In this document: positions 44,201 to 52,344 of the stretch, piece after piece
Numbering within the stretch: the stretch's first letter is position 1
Layout of the letters: every line of letters begins with the position of its first letter
From: Bifidobacterium stellenboschense
GTDB taxonomy: Bacteria; Actinomycetota; Actinomycetes; Actinomycetales; Bifidobacteriaceae
Direction: 5' to 3'
DNA length: 64,000 nt
Assembly: GCF_000741785.1 (NCBI RefSeq)
Contig: NZ_JGZP01000010.1
Coordinates: 62,001 to 126,000 of the forward strand
Program-made: the position numbers and the translations under genes
The notes under the pieces: generated by a model
Seen by the model: the letters and a program-made list of their open reading frames with translations, nothing else
What the model was told of the DNA's origin: nothing
Databases searched by the model: none

Positions 44201-44978
44201 CGGACTGGGTTTTGCCCTGCTTAGAGTAGTTGTTGCCGATTTCGAGAACGGTGATGGTATAGCCGTCCTTTACAGCGACACCCACACCGGCAATGTCCGC
44301 CAACGGGCTGACCTCGGTGAGGTAGTGGCCATATCCCTGACGATTATTCTGCAAATCCGATGCGGAAGCGTTCGGATGTTCAATCTCATAGTTGAGCTCG
44401 CTATACCAGGAATCCACTGCATCACCGGACAGACCACCCACGCTGGTCCATGACAATGCCAAAGCCTCCGGACCATCGAAATATGTTCCGGACTGGTATT
44501 TCGGGGAATGGGCTAGGTTGAAATCACGCCCCGGAACGTACACATACCAAGAAGGCTTGCCGTTCAGCATATTCGCATGTCCGTCAAGATTACCCTTCTG
44601 TACCAACTCATTGGCGCGGGTCTGCGCCCACTTCATCAGATCCCAGTTGACGGCCAAAGCACCGACGGCACTGCCGTCAGCAGTGTAGCTGGCAACATTG
44701 GATGTGTTGTAGACGTTGGTATTGTGGTCGGCGTTCTTCGCGGCCGCAATCTGCGCGTTGGTCAGCGCACGGCGATCCGTGCGGGCACGCAGGGCGTTGA
44801 GCTCCTGCATGTACTTGAGCGCCTGATAGACATTCGCATCCGCGGCGGCATCGGCGCCAACCGTGCCGGATGCGTCGGCCGCATGTGCCGACGGCAAGGG
44901 CAGCACGCAGAACAGCATGGCGATACTCGCCAATACCGCGACCGCCCCCGACAGTCGTTGTGTGATGTTCTTTGACAT
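41274..44978 (-). CDS. Large cell-surface protein: CAP domain, InlB-type repeat, ten Ig-like repeats, sortase signal
   Basis: 1,234 residues from ATG 44978 (AGAAGGAAG upstream). A signal peptide ends about residue 33 (LPSAHA-AD). A CAP/SCP domain follows (ALKYMQELNALRARTDRRAL, WAQTRANELVQKG, SWYSELNYEI). Next comes one InlB B-repeat (YTVKFDSKGGSAVDSQTVES, FGGWYSDANLTTKY), then ten Ig-like repeats of about 75-80 residues with the pattern YSDGT..VTW...Y....FTVNGTV. The C-terminus has LTTTG at about 1201, a 20-residue hydrophobic helix and the tail KRKKQ: a sortase-type anchor with Thr in place of Pro. It is probably wall-linked, binding host or envelope ligands. Monocistronic. Confidence 0.88.
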   Translation of the reverse strand: MSKNITQRLSGAVAVLASIAMLFCVLPLPSAHAADASGTVGADAAADANVYQALKYMQELNALRARTDRRALTNAQIAAAKNADHNTNVYNTSNVASYTADGSAVGALAVNWDLMKWAQTRANELVQKGNLDGHANMLNGKPSWYVYVPGRDFNLAHSPKYQSGTYFDGPEALALSWTSVGGLSGDAVDSWYSELNYEIEHPNASASDLQNNRQGYGHYLTEVSPLADIAGVGVAVKDGYTITVLEIGNNYSKQGKTQSVEDAMKQYEPKATYTVKFDSKGGSAVDSQTVESGETATAPAAPTKSGSTFGGWYSDANLTTKYDFSSAVTGNITLYARWDAITITSLDDATAVSTSAGVDPTDQLPEQVTAHYSDGSSKPVDVKWDSINKSDYATANTSFTVNGTVDGTSKKAKVTVNVTAAVPTGAVAAQASVSTIATHAPDLSKVKATVTYSDGTTQQADVTWNTPTPDQYATENANGFDVNGTVTVGDKTFTVTVKVIVTARTIKSVTAPDDQTVESGTEPTYPDTVAVTYNDGEAGTANVTWTKLTKDQYGKHAGGEFTVKGTVDGYADGVSFKVTVNPATVKSVEPSATTAQTVVNQTPDLSGITATVTYTNGDTETKDITWEETTADQFKTADDTVPVKGSVTVDGKAYEFTVNVTVVAATVDSVTGPSADTPAVTVESGDKPDFSNVKATVTWSNGTTTQESVTWNEPNKADYTNRKGGTFAVNGKVSIAGRDYKVTATYKVNPATAQQATPTDGTTTITVDSGTDPTAKLPKSATVTWSNGDTTTSPITWITSYNEADWKARAGKTFTVNGTVDPDVETTAKAKTAKVKAAAAVALAADATTTLSVTVKVKVNPATITKVADIPTVPTEAKVDPTPNLPKTVKTDWSNGETGVDTPITWDKIKKDDYAKRGEFTVKGKATDATTGETADVKVTVKVTAKAESAAKLGDVTVDSGTDPFENLPTSVKVTYSDDATENADITWDTKSYTKDDYSKRKGGSFEVKGKAAGLDVTVKVNVNPATVKSVDTTPVTVGATVGVQPTLPDHTTAEWSNGETETIAVTWPAIAADKLDKAGSFEIESNPFTVDGKNYTIKATVTVTAATVKSVDRDVKVTTTAGKAPALPKTVKAHWSDGSTTDAAVKWDDVPAAKYAKAGTFSVKGIATVNGTDYEVTATVTVTSGDKLVQTPSQKTNNTLTTTGSSVAIIAVVVVLLVVAAVALFVLTKRKKQ

Positions 44979-45133
44979 CTTCCTTCTCCATACTTCACGA
45001 TCGTGAACACCCCGGAACGCCCACGGCGGCGAAGCCGACAAGCGACGGCAAGGGCATCCTTGCATACGCGGTCAAGTATAGAGCGATGTCTTGATAGGCG
45101 GAACAAAAGGTCCGCAAGAGGAAAGCGAAAAGC

Positions 45134-45375
45134 TCGCCCCCGCTGACTCCCGCCGGCGGAGGGCTGTCACCCACGCGACGGTAAGAAAGAAGCCGGCCAA
45201 AACTCGCCCCCGCCGGCGGGGGCTGTCGGCGAAGCCGACTGGGGGTGGTCGGCGGCACGGTATCGGGGCTGGTCGGAAGACCACCCTCAGTCTCACTGCG
45301 TTCGACAGCTCCCGCCAGCGGGAGCGGAAGTACCCTCAGTCAGCCTACGGCTGACAGCTCCCGCCAGCGGGAGCG
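45134..45375. repeat. Four palindromic repeat units downstream of leuD
   Basis: Units at 45134-45171 (decayed), 45205-45250, 45280-45324 and 45332-45375. The last two belong to the variant built on CCCTCAGT, a short hairpin, then CAGCTCCCGCCAGCGGGAGC. The rest of the 408-bp gap between the surface-protein start and leuD shows no gene. Confidence 0.78.
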
Positions 45376-45386
45376 GGAAGGGGGAC

Positions 45387-46073
45387 TCAGATGATGCCGC
45401 GATCGGCCAACGGGCCCGCCCAGTTGTATTCGAGCTCGCGGGCGGGCTTGATCTCCTCTTCGGGGAGGTGCTTGGCGGGAATCGTCTTCGGCTTGAACGG
45501 GAACTTCTCGGCGCGCATCTTCTCGTAGGCGGCGATGTCGTCCTCATGCTGGAGCGTCAGGTCGATGTCGTCGTAGCCGTTCATCAGACGCCAGCGCGTG
45601 TAGTCGTTCACTTCGAACGGCAGGGTCACGTCGCCGCAGGTCACGGTGCGGTCCTCGAGCGAGACGGTCATCGCACGGCCCGGCTCCTCTTCGAGAAGCT
45701 TCCACAGCAGTTCGACGCTCTCCTGCGGCATAATCGCCGCGAGCACGCCGTTCTTCGCCGTGTTGCCATAGAAGATGTCGGCGAAGCTCGGCGCGATGAC
45801 GACACGGAAGCCGTAGTCATGCAGCGCCCACACCGCGTGCTCACGGGAGGAGCCGATGCCGAACTCGGGGCCCGCGACGAGAATCTGGCCCTTCGCGTAT
45901 TCGGGCTTGTTGAGCACGAACTCGGGGTCGCGGCGCCACGCGTAGAAGAGCGCGTCGTCGAAGCCGGTCTTGGTGACGCGCTTCAGGAACACGGCGGGGA
46001 TGATCTGGTCGGTGTCGACGTTCGAGCGGCGCAGCGGCACGCCCACGCCGGTCAACGTAGTGAGTTTTTCCAT
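45387..46073 (-). CDS. leuD: 3-isopropylmalate dehydratase small subunit
   Basis: 228 residues. It has the aconitase swivel-domain start ([20 protein letters not shown], then IIPAVFLKR) and the substrate-contact block [20 protein letters not shown]. With LeuC it isomerises 2- to 3-isopropylmalate in leucine synthesis. ATG 46073 (MEKLTTLTG) follows AAAGG; the frame is open far upstream through repeats but has no family similarity there. It lies 323 bp downstream of leuC on the same strand, the gap filled by repeats, so co-transcription must cross them. Confidence 0.95.
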   Translation of the reverse strand: MEKLTTLTGVGVPLRRSNVDTDQIIPAVFLKRVTKTGFDDALFYAWRRDPEFVLNKPEYAKGQILVAGPEFGIGSSREHAVWALHDYGFRVVIAPSFADIFYGNTAKNGVLAAIMPQESVELLWKLLEEEPGRAMTVSLEDRTVTCGDVTLPFEVNDYTRWRLMNGYDDIDLTLQHEDDIAAYEKMRAEKFPFKPKTIPAKHLPEEEIKPARELEYNWAGPLADRGII

Positions 46074-46097
46074 GATGAAAGTCCTTTGTGATGTCGT

Positions 46098-46294
46098 CGC
46101 CCCCGCTGGCGGGGGCTGTCGATGGTGTCGGCGTGGTCGTTGTTCACGGCGGCGTTGTGACGTTGCCCCCGCTGGCGGGGGCTGTCGGCGGAGCCGACTG
46201 GGGGTGGTTGAGTCGCGGCCGCACGGATTGCGGCGTGACCGCACGGACCACCCTCAGTCAGCCTTGCGGCTGACAGCTCCCGCCAGCGGGAGCG
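46098..46294. repeat. Three palindromic repeat units between leuC and leuD
   Basis: Units at 46098-46136, 46164-46209 and 46247-46294. The neighbouring 46300-46395 is extremely GC-rich with short repeats of GTGCGCGGGCCGCG and TCCGCGG. These sit inside what should be a leuCD transcript and could form strong processing or attenuation hairpins. Confidence 0.75.
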
Positions 46295-46396
46295 GAATGG
46301 GAGGCGGCGTGCGGTCCGCGCCCCGCGGCGTACGGTCCACGTCCGCGGTGCGCGGGCCGCGGGCACGGTGCGCGGGCCGCGTCCGCGGCGAGCGGA

Positions 46397-47800
46397 TTAC
46401 AGGTCGGCGGGGCTGGAGATCGTGCCGCGGATCGCGGTGGCGGCGGCGACGGCGGGCGACGCGAGGTGCGTGCGCGAGCCCTTGCCCTGACGGCCTTCGA
46501 AGTTGCGGTTCGAGGTGGAGATCGAACGCTCGCCCGGCACCATCTTGTCCGGGTTCATGCCGAGGCACATCGAGCAGCCGGCGTTGCGCCATTCCGCGCC
46601 GAAGTCCTCGAACACCTTGTCGAGTCCTTCCTTCTCCGCCTGCAGGCGCACGCGCGAGGAGGCGGGCACGACGAGCACGCGGTGGATGTTCTTCGCCTTG
46701 TGGTGGCCCTTCATGATCGCGGCGGCCTGGCGCAGGTCGTCGATGCGGCCGTTCGTGCAGGAGCCGATGAACACGGTGTCGACGGCGATATCCTTGATCG
46801 GCATGCCGGGCTTCAGTCCCATGTACGTGATGGCGCGCTCGGCGGCGGAACGCTTGGTCGCGTCGGCGATGTCCGCCGGGACCGGCACGTTCGCGGTGAT
46901 CGGCAGGCCCTGACCCGGGTTGGTGCCCCACGTCACGTAGGGTCCGAGCTGGGACGCGTCGATGTCCACCTCCTTGTCGAAGACGGCGTCGTCATCGGTC
47001 TTCAGCGTCTTCCAGTACGCGACGGCCTTGTCCCACATCTCGCCTTCCGGCGCGTGCGGACGGCCCTTCAGGTATTCGAACGTGGTCTCGTCCGGCGCGA
47101 TCATGCCGGCGCGCGCGCCCGCCTCGATGGACATGTTGCACACGGTCATGCGCTCGTCCATCGTGAGGTTGCGGATCGCCTCGCCGCGGTATTCGATGAC
47201 GTGGCCCTGGCCGCCGCCGGTGCCGATCTTCGCGATGATCGCGAGGATGATGTCCTTCGCGGTGGCGTCCGCCGGCAGTTTGCCGTTCACGTTGATCGCC
47301 ATCGTCTTGAACGGCTTCAGGGACAGGGTCTGCGTGGCCATCACGTGTTCGACTTCGGAGGTGCCGATGCCGAATGCGAGCGCGCCGAACGCGCCGTGCG
47401 TGGAGGTGTGCGAGTCGCCGCACACGATGGTCATGCCCGGCTGGGTGAGGCCGAGGATCGGGGCGAACGCGTGCACGATGCCCTGGTCGGCGTCGCCGAG
47501 CGCGTGCAGGCGCACGCCGAACTCCTTGCAGTTCTTCTCCAACGTGCTCAGCTGGAGGGCGCTCGTCTTGTCCGGGTTCGGACGGTCGATGTCCACCGTG
47601 GGCGTGTTGTGGTCCTCGGTGGCGATGAGCTGATCGACGTGGCGGGGCTTGCGGCCGGCCAGTCGCAGGCCCTCGAACGCCTGGGGGCTCGTGACTTCAT
47701 GCATGAGCATCAGGTCGATGTACAGCAGGTCGGGCGCTCCGTCGCTGCCCTTCCGTACCAGATGATCGGCCCAGACCTTCTCGGCCAGTGTCGTTCCCAT
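46397..47800 (-). CDS. leuC: 3-isopropylmalate dehydratase large subunit
   Basis: 467 residues. The start [15 protein letters not shown] at ATG 47800 follows a strong AGGAGG. Iron-sulphur and substrate blocks are present: [39 protein letters not shown] (first cluster cysteine), [15 protein letters not shown] and [13 protein letters not shown] (the two further cluster cysteines). It is the catalytic half of isopropylmalate isomerase. It is divergent from an IclR-family gene across a 362-bp region, the arrangement seen for LtbR/NdgR regulators of leuCD in other actinobacteria (established for those families; inferred here). Confidence 0.96.
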   Translation of the reverse strand: MGTTLAEKVWADHLVRKGSDGAPDLLYIDLMLMHEVTSPQAFEGLRLAGRKPRHVDQLIATEDHNTPTVDIDRPNPDKTSALQLSTLEKNCKEFGVRLHALGDADQGIVHAFAPILGLTQPGMTIVCGDSHTSTHGAFGALAFGIGTSEVEHVMATQTLSLKPFKTMAINVNGKLPADATAKDIILAIIAKIGTGGGQGHVIEYRGEAIRNLTMDERMTVCNMSIEAGARAGMIAPDETTFEYLKGRPHAPEGEMWDKAVAYWKTLKTDDDAVFDKEVDIDASQLGPYVTWGTNPGQGLPITANVPVPADIADATKRSAAERAITYMGLKPGMPIKDIAVDTVFIGSCTNGRIDDLRQAAAIMKGHHKAKNIHRVLVVPASSRVRLQAEKEGLDKVFEDFGAEWRNAGCSMCLGMNPDKMVPGERSISTSNRNFEGRQGKGSRTHLASPAVAAATAIRGTISSPADL

Positions 47801-48124
47801 GGGGATTCCTCCTAAATTTCTCGACGCTAGGTATTGTGTTTGCGCCGTGTTCGTGGTAATAGAGTATGCGGTCAACATGGGGGCGACCATATCCCGGCCG
47901 GATTATGAGATGTGCCGTCGCTCGTGCTGTCTAAGGCCCGATTTCGGCCGGAATTCCGCGGAAATCGGATTGAAGCCCCTCCCCTGCGGCACCGTATTAC
48001 GGTACCGGTGTCAATCGTTTGCCGGAAGGCGGATGACGATGGCGCGCGCACGGACGCAAACACTGTTTCACCAATCGGTCATCCGCCGACATGCGACGTT
48101 CACCACATGGTAAACTTCTCCGAT

Positions 48125-48154
48125 TTGGCATTTCACTATGTGAGATGGTATAAA
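48125..48154 (+). promoter_or_regulatory. Promoter and operator-like dyad of the IclR gene
   Basis: TTGGCA (48125-48130) and TATAAA (48149-48154) are 18 bp apart. The transcription start would fall at about 48161-48163, on the ATG itself. TCAC-TAT-GTGA (48133-48143) lies in the spacer and is a candidate operator for autorepression. The remaining 200 bp or so towards leuC carry no gene; minus-strand TTGACA- and TTGACC-like hexamers are present but no full leuC promoter is clear. Confidence 0.6.
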
Positions 48155-48162
48155 CGGGAACC

Positions 48163-48996
48163 ATGACTTCCATGCACTCAGATACCGCTGTGGCCGAAGA
48201 GCCGGTCGCCGAGCAGGACACCACCGACGACAAGGCACCCGCCACCGCGCAGACCGCCGAGAAGAACGACGGCGAGGTGCATTCCGGCGTCGGCGTGCTC
48301 GACAAGACCGTGAAGATTCTCGACGCCCTCGAAACCGGCCCGTCCACGCTCGGCCAGCTCGTGGCCGCCACCGGCCTCGCCCGCCCGACCGCCCACCGAC
48401 TCGCGATCGCGCTCGAACGCCATCGCTTCGTGCTGCGCGACCAGCACGGCCGCTTCGTGCTCGGCTCCCGTTTCGCCGAACTCGCCGCCGCCGCCGGCGA
48501 GGACCGACTCCTCACCGCGGCCGGCCCGATCCTCCAGACGCTGCTCGACCGCACCGGCGAATCCGCGCAGATCTACCGCCGTCAGGGCGACCAGCGCGTG
48601 TGCATCGCCGCCGTGGAGCGCGCCTCCGGTCTGCGCGATTCGATCCCCGTGGGCGCGATGCTCTCGATGGAAGCCGGCTCCGCCGCGCAGATTCTGCTCG
48701 CCTGGGAGGATTCCGAGCGCATGCATCAGGGCCTGCGCCACGCGAAGTTCAACGCGACCAAGCTGGCCGCTGTCCGCAAGCGCGGCTGGTCCGAGTCGGT
48801 GAACGAGCGCGAGGAGGGCGTGTGCTCGATCTCCGCGCCGATCCGCAACGCCTCCGGCCAGGTGATCGCCGCGATCTCCATCTCCGGCCCGTCCGGCCGC
48901 ATGGGGTCCGCACCGGGCCGCCGCTACGCGCCGCTCGTGATGGCCGCCGGCAAATACCTCACCGAAGCCCTCATCAAGGCCTCCTCCGGTCGCTGA
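48163..48996 (+). CDS. IclR family regulator, probable LtbR/NdgR-type regulator of leuCD
   Basis: 277 residues. A 40-residue acidic, Thr/Ala-rich N-terminus precedes the winged helix (GVLDKTVKILDALETGPSTL, LVAATGLARPTAHRLAIAL). The IclR effector domain follows (TGESAQIYRRQGDQRVCIAA, SGLRDSIPVGAML) and ends ISGPSGRMG. Divergent pairing with leuC is the conserved context of LtbR/NdgR in corynebacteria and streptomycetes, which control leucine and tryptophan genes. ATG 48163 coincides with the predicted transcript start; a second in-frame ATG lies 9 bp on. Confidence 0.9.
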   Translation: MTSMHSDTAVAEEPVAEQDTTDDKAPATAQTAEKNDGEVHSGVGVLDKTVKILDALETGPSTLGQLVAATGLARPTAHRLAIALERHRFVLRDQHGRFVLGSRFAELAAAAGEDRLLTAAGPILQTLLDRTGESAQIYRRQGDQRVCIAAVERASGLRDSIPVGAMLSMEAGSAAQILLAWEDSERMHQGLRHAKFNATKLAAVRKRGWSESVNEREEGVCSISAPIRNASGQVIAAISISGPSGRMGSAPGRRYAPLVMAAGKYLTEALIKASSGR

Positions 48997-49050
48997 GTCG
49001 ATAGTTCCGACCCGACGAACCACCCCCGAACCACCGCGAACCACTCCGGA

Positions 49051-49302
49051 CCACCCCCAGTCACGCTTCGCGTGCCAGCCCCCGCCAGCGGGGGCTTCTT
49101 CATATCGCCCCGTCCATACCACCTCGTCCCGTCATACCGCCCCCGCTGGCGGAGACTTCTTGTGCCCATTACCGGCAAACGCTTTGCCATATCGTCCCCC
49201 GCCGGCAGGGTCCAGGATGTTGCCGAGCACGGCAGGATGCATGCGCACACAACCTCGCCCCCGCTGGCGGGGGCTCCCGGCGAAGCCGGGTGGGGGTGGT
49301 CA
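49051..49302. repeat. Palindromic repeat units between iclR and the phosphoesterase gene
   Basis: A full unit at 49051-49097, a truncated one near 49139-49160 and a full one at 49257-49302. The two genes converge here, and the repeats take up much of the 319-bp gap. No gene seen. Confidence 0.75.
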
Positions 49303-49315
49303 TCTCATCCACCAA

Positions 49316-50854
49316 TCAGGCGAACAAGCCCTTGATCTGCCCCCAGAGGGTGGGCCTGCGCAGCAGGTCATCGCCCTCGCCATCCTGCGGCGGCTTCGCG
49401 TTCAACGCGTACGTGTACGCCTTCTTCGAACTCGGCTTGCCGACCAGCTCTCCGAACTCCAACAACTGCGTGCGCGGCTCATGCGGATGACGGATGTCGA
49501 ACTCGATAAGCCTCGTCGCACGCTTCGCCGGCGCGGGCCCATACGAACCGAATCCGCAGGTCGGCGTCGCCGCCAGCAACACCCCGTCCAGCTCGCCGAC
49601 GAACCAGTTGCGATGGTCATGGCCGGTCGCCACTCCTATATAAGGGAACATGCCGGCGCGGGTATCAACCGCATCGTCATCATCGATCACACCGGCAGCA
49701 TCCGCAGCATCCGTCACCGCGCGAATCGCCGCATCATCGCCGCGCAATACCGCGAACTCACGCGACGCATCCGGACAACTGATGCCCTCACCCAGATAGC
49801 CGCCGGGACGCACCTTCGCCTCATCCAGCACGTAATACTGCGCGGCGTGGTCGCGATACCCCTGCATCGCGTACGGCGTGGTCGCGGTGACGGGCGTGAG
49901 CAGATCGTAATACTCCGGCAGCGGCATGTGCTGGAACAGGGCGGACCGCGCGCCGATCATCGCCGGCACGCGCGCGAGGAACGCGAGCGCGTCGTCCGCC
50001 GGCGCGGCGAACCCGCCACCGTGCGCGTAATCGCCGGAATCGAGGACGACGATGCCGAGCACCGTGCGCTTGTGCGCCTCGTCGGCGACGGGCAGCGCGA
50101 ACGTTCCCGCCGCATGCGGGTAAACGACCTGATCGGGCAGCAGCGAGTGCGCCGACAGCACATCCGCCTCCACGCCGGGCATCGGATTCACGCAGCCGGG
50201 GAACTCGCGGTAGATCGCGTCAAGCTCGTCGTTCGACAGGCCGCACTGGAAATCGTGATTGCCGTAGGTGACGGCGAACGGCACCCTGCGCTCGATCAAC
50301 GGCGCGAGGAACTGGGCGATTGCGCCGCGCACCGACTCGCGCGTGCGCTCGTGCGCCGCCGCGGCGACGGTTGCGGCTTCGGTGTCGGATGCGGTGGATG
50401 CCGTGGTGTCGGATACATCGGCTGTTGCGTCGGTTGCGGTGACTGCCGTATCGGATGTGTCGGTTGCGGCGGTGCCGGATACGGCGGCTGCGGTGACTGC
50501 TGTGTCGGATACGTCGGATGCTGTATCGGCTGCGTCGGCGGGGGCGCTCCAGCGGCGTTTGCGGAACGTCTCGGCGAACGCGGGATCGTAGCCGGCGATC
50601 TGATTGCCGGTGAAAACGACCAGATCGGGGCGGACCGCGTCGAGACTCGCCTCGATGAGGCGGATCGTGTCCTTCGCGACCTTCGGACCGTCCTGGATGT
50701 CGGCGACCTGAAGGACGCGGAACTTGCCGGAATGGTGGAATTGGAGACGCCCCAGACGGGCGGACACGGACAGCGGACGGGTGTCCCCCGTCTCCGCCGG
50801 TCGGATCCTCGGCTTTGAAGACAGCCCCTCGGGCGTGCGTGTGTGTTCCGTCAT
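49316..50854 (-). CDS. Calcineurin-like metallophosphoesterase
   Basis: 512 residues, no signal peptide. Metal-binding motifs in order: RVLQVADIQDG (D-x-H-like with Gln), DLVVFTGNQIAGYD (GNQ replaces the usual GDx), TYGNHDFQCG (GNHD) and GVATGHDHRNWFVGEL (GHxH). This resembles the Icc/purple-acid-phosphatase-like branch. Residues about 110-170 are a Thr/Ser/Asp/Ala tandem-repeat insertion (SDTAVTA and variants). Substrate unknown. The start is ATG 50854. Confidence 0.82.
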   Translation of the reverse strand: MTEHTRTPEGLSSKPRIRPAETGDTRPLSVSARLGRLQFHHSGKFRVLQVADIQDGPKVAKDTIRLIEASLDAVRPDLVVFTGNQIAGYDPAFAETFRKRRWSAPADAADTASDVSDTAVTAAAVSGTAATDTSDTAVTATDATADVSDTTASTASDTEAATVAAAAHERTRESVRGAIAQFLAPLIERRVPFAVTYGNHDFQCGLSNDELDAIYREFPGCVNPMPGVEADVLSAHSLLPDQVVYPHAAGTFALPVADEAHKRTVLGIVVLDSGDYAHGGGFAAPADDALAFLARVPAMIGARSALFQHMPLPEYYDLLTPVTATTPYAMQGYRDHAAQYYVLDEAKVRPGGYLGEGISCPDASREFAVLRGDDAAIRAVTDAADAAGVIDDDDAVDTRAGMFPYIGVATGHDHRNWFVGELDGVLLAATPTCGFGSYGPAPAKRATRLIEFDIRHPHEPRTQLLEFGELVGKPSSKKAYTYALNAKPPQDGEGDDLLRRPTLWGQIKGLFA

Positions 50855-50943
50855 GGCTCCTACTGTAATGCGCCCGACCGCAACGCGCCTACCGCAACGC
50901 GTTGCGGCGCGGTGCGTACGGGTGCGGTGAGACCCTCGTCTCT

Positions 50944-51031
50944 CCCATGGTGCGGCAACACATATTCTTCACAACCGCGGAATACCGCCGTTTCTTGACA
51001 CCGCACCATGGGGGTTTTACCGCACCATGGG
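50944..51031. repeat. Three copies of a 12-bp CCATGG-containing motif
   Basis: CCCATGGTGCGG at 50944-50955 and its exact complement at 51001-51012 and 51020-51031. TTGACA (50995-51000) directly precedes the middle copy. The place, between the phosphoesterase start and the tRNA terminator, suggests regulator binding but no target gene is evident on the plus strand. Confidence 0.45.
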
Positions 51032-51049
51032 ATATGAGGCTTCGCATAA

Positions 51050-51079
51050 CAAAAAACCCTCGCTTGCGCGAGGGTTTTC
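51050..51079 (-). terminator. Rho-independent terminator of the tRNA-Glu/Gln cluster
   Basis: On the minus strand AAAACCCTCGC pairs with GCGAGGGTTTT around a short loop, followed by TTTTTTG. It begins just past tRNA-Gln. Confidence 0.88.
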
Positions 51080-51081
51080 AC

Positions 51082-51156
51082 TGGCTGGGGTGCCTGGACT
51101 CGAACCAAGAATGGCTGAACCAGAATCAGCTGTGTTGCCAATTACACCACACCCCA
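51082..51156 (-). tRNA. tRNA-Gln (anticodon CTG), CCA encoded
   Basis: Minus-strand cloverleaf with acceptor TGGGGTG/CACCCCA (the weak U1-A72 pair typical of glutamine tRNAs), G discriminator and encoded CCA. The anticodon stem GCTGA/TCAGC closes loop TTCTGGT, giving CTG for CAG codons. T loop TTCGAGT. Confidence 0.94.
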
Positions 51157-51193
51157 ATTTGGCTGGCGTGCAACTCCGAAGAGTTCCGCGTCG

Positions 51194-51266
51194 TACCCCC
51201 GACCGGATTTGAACCGGTGTTGGCGCCGTGAGAGGGCGTAGTCCTAGACCGCTAGACGACGGGGGC
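51194..51266 (-). tRNA. tRNA-Glu (anticodon CTC), copy 1
   Basis: Minus-strand cloverleaf with acceptor GCCCCCG/CGGGGGT, anticodon loop CTCTCAC giving CTC for GAG codons, T loop TTCAAAT, A discriminator. Nearly identical to the copy at 51965; the acceptor pair at position 7-66 is G-C here. Confidence 0.94.
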
Positions 51267-51559
51267 ATATTCTGTTTTCGGTGTTTCCACCGTGTTGCTT
51301 GGTTGTTTGTGAACCGCGCAACGAGTGATTAATATACGCGCATGCCGGTACGTGCGCAACTTACGGCGTGTCGCCATTAATTTCAAGGGTTTTGTATATC
51401 TCCGGACGGCATCCGGTGTACGCTCGCGCCCCTCGTATTTGCGGTACATTGCGCACAAAACCGCTCCGCCACGCATACCGCTGCGCATACAACCCACGCA
51501 CACCGTCACACGCAGTCACCGGACACGCCCCCACACACGTACGTACGCCGACATCCCGG

Positions 51560-51730
51560 CGTACGTTTGCGACGGTATTATCACCGGTCATCGTGGCAAA
51601 CGTACGGCAAGGAAACGTCAGCATACGTTTGCGACGGTATTATCGCCGGCCATCGTGGCAAACGTACGGTGAGAAATCGTCAGCGTACGTTTGACACGGT
51701 GGAAACGGATAATCCCGTCGCAAACGTACG
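51560..51730. repeat. Three 62-bp-period hairpin repeats between two tRNA-Glu genes
   Basis: Imperfect hairpins of about 47 bp start at 51560, 51622 and 51684, an exact 62-bp period. Each begins CRTACGTTTG and ends CAAACGTACG. The loop holds GGTATTATCRCCGG or a variant, and the linker CGGTGAGAAATCGTCAGC varies slightly. A 16-bp tandem (AACGTACGGTGAGAGA) repeats after the third unit, to about 51773. The surrounding 51290-51960 region contains no convincing gene. Confidence 0.85.
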
Positions 51731-51964
51731 GTGAGAGAAACGTACGGTGAGAGAAACGTACGGCGAAGGAGACGGAGATATGGGCGGCAAGCAAGACAGA
51801 CGACGGTCGCACCGGACGCACCGGACGCACCGGCAACGGCCGACACCAGCAGCGACACCGACGACGATGACAAAAACGATGACACTGACGATGCCGACGA
51901 CGCCAACGGAACGGGCGGATATGCAAAGGACCCCGACTCGATAAGCCGGGATCCTTCCTGTTCG

Positions 51965-52037
51965 TACCCCCAACCGGATTTGAACCGGTGTTGGCGCCGT
52001 GAGAGGGCGTAGTCCTAGACCGCTAGACGATGGGGGC
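51965..52037 (-). tRNA. tRNA-Glu (anticodon CTC), copy 2
   Basis: Same as copy 1 except that acceptor pair 7-66 is A-T (GCCCCCA/TGGGGGT), a compensated two-base difference. This shows both copies stay under structural selection. It lies 308 bp from gltX, whose product charges it. Confidence 0.94.
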
Positions 52038-52219
52038 ATATTCATTTTTCGGTGTTTCCACCCGCCGCGGCGAACCGCAACGAGTGATTAATATACGGGA
52101 GCCGTCCGACTTCGTCAACATCGGCGTGTCACATTGTGATTCCCTGATTGACAACTCTGCTGTAACCGCTTTCTGCCATCTGACCCGGCGGCTTCCGGCC
52201 ACTTTCCCAGCGAACGACG

Positions 52220-52254
52220 AATCGCCCCACTCTCCGACAAAGAGCGGGGCGATT
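52220..52254 (-). terminator. Hairpin downstream of gltX
   Basis: AATCGCCCC (52220-52228) pairs with GGGGCGATT (52246-52254), with further pairing of CTCT/AGAG inside. It lies about 90 bp past the gltX stop and before tRNA-Glu copy 2. No T tract, so a weak terminator or processing signal. Confidence 0.45.
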
Positions 52255-52344
52255 CCGATTCTCACGAGCCGTGGCTCACGGCCTTATACCGGCACCGAAC
52301 CTACGGGCACCTACGAGGCCGCATGGAACGCGTCACCGAACACC

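Noticed and set aside
47801..48162. T-box or leucine attenuator leader before leuC
   Set aside because: No T-box core sequence, leader peptide with leucine runs or antiterminator pair could be identified on the minus strand.
51325..51694. Small protein genes in the gap between the tRNA-Glu genes
   Set aside because: Open frames on both strands read through the hairpin repeats and repeat short peptides (for example RTFATM.GDNTVANV). No ribosome site or gene-like composition.
51560..51773. Possible CRISPR array
   Set aside because: Units are palindromic almost end to end, the intervening sequence is itself repeated rather than unique, and no cas gene is present.
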